Source of the DNA: Lytechinus variegatus
Taxonomy: Eukaryota; Echinodermata; Echinoidea; Temnopleuroida; Toxopneustidae
DNA length: 64,000 nt
Reading direction: 5' to 3'
NCBI RefSeq assembly: GCF_018143015.1
Contig: NC_054753.1
Coordinates: 26,858,962 to 26,922,961 of the forward strand
The translations under genes were made by a program, and so were the position numbers. Position 1 is the stretch's first letter. The number at the start of each line of letters is the position of its first letter. The notes beneath the pieces were generated by a model. The model was given only the letters and a program-made list of their open reading frames with translations, did not search any database and was not told the origin of the DNA. Of the stretch, positions 58,688 to 64,000 are shown piece by piece.

Positions 58688-60600
58688 ATGAATCCTATAG
58701 AATACGAGCAACATTTACGGTTCATGCAGCTTTACAATGCTGCAGTGGCGACTCAAGAGCAAGACTTGGTGTCCAGGTCCTTACGACGGATGCGACGCCA
58801 TAATTCGTATACACACCTTGGGCCAACCTCGAAGAGTTATCCTCCTCCGGTGAGGCGAGCGGACAGCAGCGGTCAGCTCGAGATCAACCAGAAAGGCATC
58901 AGCAGGACTTCGTCAGAATCAGGGTACAACTCGAACCTCGAACATCGACGTCTGTCCCGTTCTCTGGATCGCGGGCTTACGAAGAGGAGTTCGACCTTGA
59001 GTGATTCAGGTGCCTACGAAGGCTACCCGAGGGTCCGGCGAGTTAGTGTGATCCGGAAAGACTCGGATATCCGTCCACCGACGCCCCCGATTATCAAACG
59101 AAAAGGCTCATCAATCCGAAGTAATGACTCGATGACTCCGAGTGTTAGGTTCTCAACGGTTGAAGATATCATGGCTGCATATGGACACGGTAACTCATGG
59201 AGTGGACGCTACAAACCTAGGCATTCCATCGATCGTGAATCTCATATCACTGCACACTCTATGAAAGAATATGATGATAGACAAGGAAGACGATCATCTT
59301 CGGTGAGTCGTGGCTACGACGATTTCGACGGTGGACGCCGTTCTTCGCGCGAACATCGTAAGAAATCATCTTCTAGTCGGTATGGTAGAAGGCCATCCGT
59401 ACCAGGTCGGAGAGCTTCGGTGTCGAGTCGGCGATCTTCGGTTGCAAGCGGCTCTCGGCGGCCCAGTACAACCAGCCGAGTATCGTACCATGATGAACCT
59501 CGGGTGTCCATCGTTAATCCGAATGGAATCGAAGGTGCCGAGATTATGCGAAGATTGTCGAGGGTTTCGAGCGAACTGAAGGAATGGGAGAGGTCGTTGA
59601 TTATGAGCAGAAGGAACTCATCGCACAGCAGGAGGTCATCCAAGGGTAGCAGGAGACGATCTACGAGTAGCAGAAGAAGGTAGACAAAAATACATGACCA
59701 ACTTTTATTTGAACCCCCCCCCCCCCCCCCATGATAAGTGATTTTCATTATCACACAAATTACTTTACATTTCATTTTAGTAGGGAGAAAAAGGAACAAC
59801 CATTTTAATTTTCAGATTGAAAACACGTGTTCCAAAGGCTTTGTATATTCTTTGTTTTTCCTTATGTGCTATCTGTTGAGCATAATATGTTACAGTAAGA
59901 ATTTGGATAGATAAAAGGCCATAATATTCTATTCCAACGCAACGCATCTCAATGTGATGTTCATTTCTCTATTAAGGTTAAATTTAAAACATCGTGAGAA
60001 AAATCGTGAGTAGACCCTCAAATATAAGATATAAATAAAAATTACTTTCAATAGTAGCATGCGTTCTTCATGCTGAGTAAAATTATGTTGTTTGCACTTT
60101 GTAAGTAAGCCATTGTTTTGTAGTATGTCAACTTTATCAGTTCATTGTTAGGCCTACCAAGATTAAAATGTCAGTTCCATGCACATCATAATATTATCAT
60201 CAAGATTTTTTTTCTTCTTTTCTCCATCCTTTCATTTCGGTTAAGATCGTCGGTCGGAGATTCGACTTCAAGCTCTAGTGATTCCAGTTCTGATTCGGAT
60301 TCAAATTCTGACTCCGATTCCAGTTCATCCGGATCGGGTACTACCGACTCGGATAGTGACAGCAGTTCGAGCTCTGGATCCGGTAGCGAGAGCGACTCAG
60401 AAACGGATAATGGCGACGAAAGAAAATCTTCGAAATCCACGAGTGCGATGCCGAACAATAACGGGAACGGCGGAAATGACGTCGTTGACGGCGGTAGAAC
60501 GGCACAAATAAACGGCGGTATGGCGTTCGCGATGGATGGAGCTGGACATTGGGAGAGAAGCGAACCCAACAACTCCTCAAGTCTTTGTGTGATTCTTTAG
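58688..60600 (+). CDS. Basic/acidic Ser-rich protein with C-terminal CaaX box (2 exons, 448 aa)
   Basis: Exons are 58688-59679 and 60246-60600, joined through donor AAG/GTAGAC and an acceptor preceded by a long pyrimidine tract. The split codon AG/A gives Arg331 and the frame continues to TAG at 60598. An in-frame TAA 9 nt before the ATG supports the start. Residues 1-50 form a helix-like region (EYEQHLRFMQLYNAAVATQ). Residues 50-331 are rich in Ser and Arg with about a dozen RRxS/T sites, which fit basophilic kinases such as PKA. Residues 332-390 alternate Ser with Asp/Glu, resembling CK2 substrates. The tail is Asn/Gly-rich and ends SSSLCVIL, where CVIL fits a CaaX box with terminal Leu (geranylgeranylation). 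The product is thus probably membrane-tethered and phosphorylated. I do not recognise the family. RS-type splicing factors are an alternative, but no RRM domain is present. Confidence 0.82.
59680..60245 (+). other. Coding intron of the Ser-rich gene
   Basis: This 566-nt intron has donor GTAGAC and a polypyrimidine stretch before TTAAG. The donor itself holds an in-frame TAG, so retention would end the protein at residue 331. A C run lies near 59717-59730. No other gene is seen inside. Confidence 0.7.
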
Positions 60601-60902
60601 TAGAAACGGGTGAACCTGTTTTATACTGAATATCCTTTACATTCTGGACTAGGCCAACCCTAACTTGCTCTGCTCGCTAGACCCCTCGCTTAGCTCGGAA
60701 TATAATCGCTAATCCAAGAGCAGCCGCCTGGGCCTCGACAAGAGGCTTGGTTGTTCATTGTCATGGAGGGAATTTGATGACACATTTTATATGTTCTCAA
60801 ATTCGTCGTGCGCTGTGAAAGCGAAAGGTCACTATTGGGATCACGTACAAAATAACGATTGCGTGTCACCATCCTGTCTACGCTCTGAAGCGATCAACAA
60901 TT

Positions 60903-61070
60903 ATACCATGGTCACATTTGCTCTACGGCGGCCGTACGGCGAGTCGGAAACAGTCGTTTTATTCACTTTTATTTTAACCACCGACTTGTAGCTGGTACAA
61001 AAAATTGTTAAAACGGCTGGTTTCGACTCGCCGTACGGCCGCCGTAGAACAAATGTGACCAAGGTATTAG
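60903..61070. repeat. P1 palindromic element, copy 5
   Basis: Bounded by ATACCATGGTCACATTTGC and CAAATGTGACCAAGGTAT. Arms are CTACGGCGGCCGTACGGCGA and its complement. It lies about 300 bp past the stop of the Ser-rich gene. Confidence 0.8.
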
Positions 61071-61074
61071 TGTG

Positions 61075-61210
61075 CGTGCACAAACCCTGGCTTTGATCAA
61101 CAAGTTGGTCTCCACGCGAAGACTAGTACATAGAAAACTTGATGATTCAAATTAGGGTGCACATTCAGACTCTTAACTAGAGTGAAGTGTTTACCCATAG
61201 ACCAACACAT
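61075..61210 (-). repeat. Dispersed repeat, right of the Ser-rich gene
   Basis: Reverse complement of much of 56990-57200: TTGATCAACAAGTTGGTCTC, ACTAGTACATAGAAAACTTG and GTGCACATTCAGACTC. Confidence 0.6.
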
Positions 61211-61214
61211 CTTT

Positions 61215-62170
61215 TATTTGGGTTATTGATGAAAATAATATTTAGTTATTATCACGTGATTTATTTATGACAGTATTGTGAATGTGACAATAATAGTTGT
61301 ACTAACAATTCCCTGAGAAAACAATGGAGAGAACTCGATCAATATTGGTTCATAGTGAACATTTTCAACCCAAATAGAGTTTGTAATAATGAGACATGTT
61401 ACAGTGACACCAATGAAACCGCTCTCCAACCCGACTGATGTCAAGTCATTAAACAGGAATATAATAAACTAGGTCGATCTGGGGTTGATTTCACCAGTAT
61501 GACTAAAGGCCATCGCAAACCTTACGATTGGTCCGTGACCCGATTCTTGGAACAAATTGTCTTTTTCTCATTATCTGAAAATGTGAATAAAAATGTATCT
61601 TTTTATTTGAGGTTCAAATTAAATGAAGGAACACTAATATAACCATTTCGGATGATTGCAATAATGTATTTTGGAGTAAAGGCAAAGGTAGTTTCAAATT
61701 GTAGACAATCATACGATTGCTATGATGTCATTACGACTAGAAATTAAATTCGATTTCATTCTAATAAGGATGCTTGCATAGTCACAGATTTGAACATAGG
61801 TATGTCATGTTTCAATATAAGCACCAAATTCTAATATTTTTTATTCCAAAATCGTGTCGCATGCAGAGCAATCGGTAGTGATCTGTGGCCGTAAAACATC
61901 GGAGGCAGATTTTTTTGTTCTAAGGGGGTGCTGCTAGAAAATAGTTGCAATCAATTGCAAATTTCAGTTGAAAATTTACAGGTGTAGATTAATTTCTGTT
62001 TCTGTTTATGGTAACTCCCGTATGAACTCGACAGGACAGCATTTTGCTGGTAAACGCCAAGCTGGTATATATCCAATTACCTAGGAAACATTTTACGTCT
62101 TTGGTTCATCAGTCTTAATGGCTGACTTTATAGACGACATATATTACTCTTGGGCCTCTTCACTAAAGTG
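61215..62170. other. Gene-free stretch downstream of the Ser-rich gene
   Basis: AT-rich with no recognised element. GAATAAAAATG near 61583 could be a poly(A) signal, almost 1 kb past the stop codon. Confidence 0.35.
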
Positions 62171-62181
62171 GAGACAATGGC

Positions 62182-62253
62182 AGAGTGGGTATTCGAACTC
62201 ACAACCTTGCGATTATGAGTCGTATGCTCTAACCACTGGACCACACGACTCAA
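62182..62253 (-). pseudogene. tRNA-like sequence with CAT anticodon loop
   Basis: The reverse complement reads GAGTCGTGTGGTCCAGTGGT, then TAGAGCATACGACTCATAAT, then GAGTTCGAATACCC. A and B boxes are clear and the loop is CTCATAA. The acceptor arms do not pair and the T stem has a mismatch, so it is a tRNA pseudogene or SINE head. Confidence 0.5.
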
Positions 62254-62639
62254 TTGATTTGCCATTTCAACTATGGCAAATCTGTTCATACTTGTTAATA
62301 CAAGAAACAGAGCACCGAACATGTGAAAATGTGTGATAAATTGCAAGACTTGTGATTAATTTGGGACTTAAAATTGACCTGCAGCACTCCATGAGATAGA
62401 ATGGAGTGAAATATTTTAGATGTGCCTAAATTTTGAACTCCTTCACTGGAGTTTATTGATAAATGTATGTGTTTCATTTAATGGAAGTTTGTACAGTATT
62501 TTTATTCATCTAATTAGTTTGGATATGTATAAATTCAATAAATGGTTTATTTTGTACCTTTTGTATATCAATAAACAAATCATTTCACAAATAAAGCAAA
62601 AATAAGTCGTCAGGAACCATTAAACAATGAAATTCATGC

Positions 62640-62818
62640 ATTTTATATTACAAATAATATGGGGCAGCTGCTCATTTAAGACGTCACAAATCAAAAATTT
62701 AAAATGTCCATAACTTTCTTAAGTCTTTGACGGATTTTTCTCAAACCTTCACCAATATCTTTTTAAGACTATTTTTTCAATTTTTACTTCAAACTTTTCT
62801 GCAGGGTGAACTTCCCCT
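62640..62818. repeat. Half fold-back element ending at TTAA (F1/F2 relative)
   Basis: It contains TGTCCATAACTTTCTTAAGT and ends GGGTGAACTTCCCCT directly before TTAA (62819-62822). Reversed, the end reads TTAAAGGGGAAGTTCACC. The partner arm is not seen. Confidence 0.5.
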
Positions 62819-62979
62819 TTAAGCGATATATGATTATAACCATTTGTATTATTATACGATTTTCGGCAGTTTCCCGCATGCAATTTCCATTGATGGCGAA
62901 GCAGGTGTGGACTTTTGAGATCTCATTTGGCATGTTTGGAAGTTTTTTAACAGGAAGCAGGAAGCTTTTAAGAACAGAT

Positions 62980-63420
62980 GCCCTTCGATCATGACAAAGG
63001 GTATCCAAGAGGTCTTTGTCGACTTTTGGTGAATCCAAAAAGCAAGTTCGTCCTGGGGGGTGTTTCACAAAGATTTAAGTATGACTTAGGTCGCACTTAA
63101 ATGTCGACGCGTACATGATATGCAACGCGCAATCTTATTGATCAATACGCAGTAGTGTGCGTCCTCTTGGCATGATCTGACCAATGCTGTCATGCCTTTT
63201 ATACTGCGCGCAACTAGGCATTTAAGTGCGACTCTAAGTCATACTTAAATCTTTGTGAAACATCCGCCTGGACTATTTGAATTTATGTCGTTAGCTCCGA
63301 ATCTTACGATGAACTGATGTTTCTGTTCACCAATGTCCGACAAAGCCCTCTCAGCTGTTCATTGTCATTTGACGGGTATCATCAATATGCATGCTCTGTT
63401 CGTGAATTCGTTCCCCATCC
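62980..63420. repeat. 'CATGACAAAG' family fold-back copy, split by a short palindrome
   Basis: The left part (ATCATGACAAAGGGTATCC, then CAAGTTCGTCCTGG) and right part (CCTGGACTATTTG, then CACCAATGTCCGACAAAGCC) are inverted relatives, separated by the element at 63055-63267. Confidence 0.55.
63055..63267. repeat. Short palindromic element, GGGTGTTTCACAAAG ends
   Basis: The left arm GTGTTTCACAAAGATTTAAG, then TATGACTTA, pairs with the right arm TAAGTCATACTTAAATCTTT, then GTGAAACATCC. A TTATTGATCAATACG stretch lies in the spacer. Confidence 0.75.
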
Positions 63421-63768
63421 TTGCGCAAAAAAAATCCGTTATATTGCGGAACAAGGAAGATTACGAACAATTATTCTATTCTGCGATATGTGATGTCCCC
63501 CCATTGTGCAAAAACCCTGTCTCTTAGTGTGCAGTCCGTATTTATGAATTTCAACCATTCAGACCTGCCAAGATGGCCGTTTTAGAAAATGAAAACATTT
63601 TGAGAACCCGAAATACATTTTGTGTAAACAAAAGTTGTTATAATACGGCAGCCAACTGTATCTCTCGCCTTCATTATTCGAGAGCGATTAGAGAGACATA
63701 GAGAAAGAAAAATAAAAAGAGAAATAAAAAAAAAGAGAGAAGAAAGGGGGAGAGAGTGTGTGTATGGA

Positions 63769-63832
63769 AGAGAGAAAGAAAGAAAGAAAGAAAGAAAAAA
63801 GAAAGAAAGAAAGGAAGGAAGGAAGGAAGGAA

Positions 63833-63870
<38 letters not shown>

Positions 63871-64000
63871 AAAAAGAAAGAAAGAAAGAAGGAAAGAAAG
63901 AAAGAAAGAAGGAAAGAAAGAAAGAAAGAAAGAAAGGAAGGAAGGAAGGAAGGGAGAAAAAAGAAAGAAAGAAAGAAAAAGAAAGAAAGAAAAAGAAAGA
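63769..64000 (+). repeat. (GAAA)n / (GGAA)n microsatellite
   Basis: Interrupted GAAA and GGAA repeats that run off the end of the window. Confidence 0.97.

Noticed and set aside
59314-59799. 161-aa antisense frame over the Ser-rich gene
   Set aside because: It is the complement of the RS-coding repeat, and splicing and codon pattern support the plus strand.
60186-60572. 128-aa antisense frame over exon 2 of the Ser-rich gene
   Set aside because: It is the complement of the Ser/Asp repeat, with no independent support.
60758-61083. Small overlapping frames on both strands
   Set aside because: They lie on a P1 palindrome.
62182-62253. Functional tRNA-Met gene
   Set aside because: The acceptor stem does not pair and the T stem has a mismatch, so it is more likely SINE-derived.

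Overview
The window looks like nuclear DNA of a marine invertebrate deuterostome, most likely a sea urchin or another echinoderm. The evidence is AT-rich sequence, genes with introns, dense fold-back (palindromic) transposon remnants, tRNA-derived SINEs, CR1/L2-type LINE pieces and long runs of C or G. The species call is inference. No bacterial or viral genes and no CRISPR array are visible.

The main gene content is on the minus strand from 2.8 to 49.5 kb: a tandem array of five paralogous three-exon genes (called A to E here, left to right) for soluble sulfotransferase-like proteins of 308-312 residues. All five share intron phases, exon 2 length (206 nt) and the two expected PAPS-binding motifs, and all five reading frames are intact after splicing. 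B and C are the closest pair; A is the most divergent. The genes probably arose by tandem duplication. The exon 3 core and the P-loop part of exon 1 are nearly identical even at silent sites among B-E, which suggests gene conversion.

On the plus strand at 58.7-60.6 kb lies a two-exon gene for a 448-residue protein with an unusual layout: a basic Ser/Arg-rich half, an acidic Ser/Asp-rich half, and a C-terminal CaaX-type prenylation signal (CVIL). The single coding intron falls exactly between the basic and acidic parts.

The rest is repeats. 0.4-1.5 kb: nested fold-back elements, then a (TTTC)n tract. 5.8-8.6 kb: a ~1.35 kb tandem duplication. 14.1 and 25.6 kb: two mariner-like non-autonomous elements with TA flanks. 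17.6-18.4 kb: a fold-back element inserted at TTAA inside another fold-back element. 27.7-28.4 kb: two tRNA-type SINEs (a third at 13.8 kb). 30.4-34.3 kb: four copies of one palindromic family. 39.2 kb: a near-perfect 174-nt hairpin. 39.5-44.2 kb: a LINE whose reverse transcriptase region is replaced by a ~2.5 kb minisatellite built on a 16-bp palindrome. 53-61 kb: further palindromic copies flanking the Ser/Arg gene. 63.77-64 kb: a (GAAA)n tract.

Functions are assigned from motifs read by eye. No database search was run.
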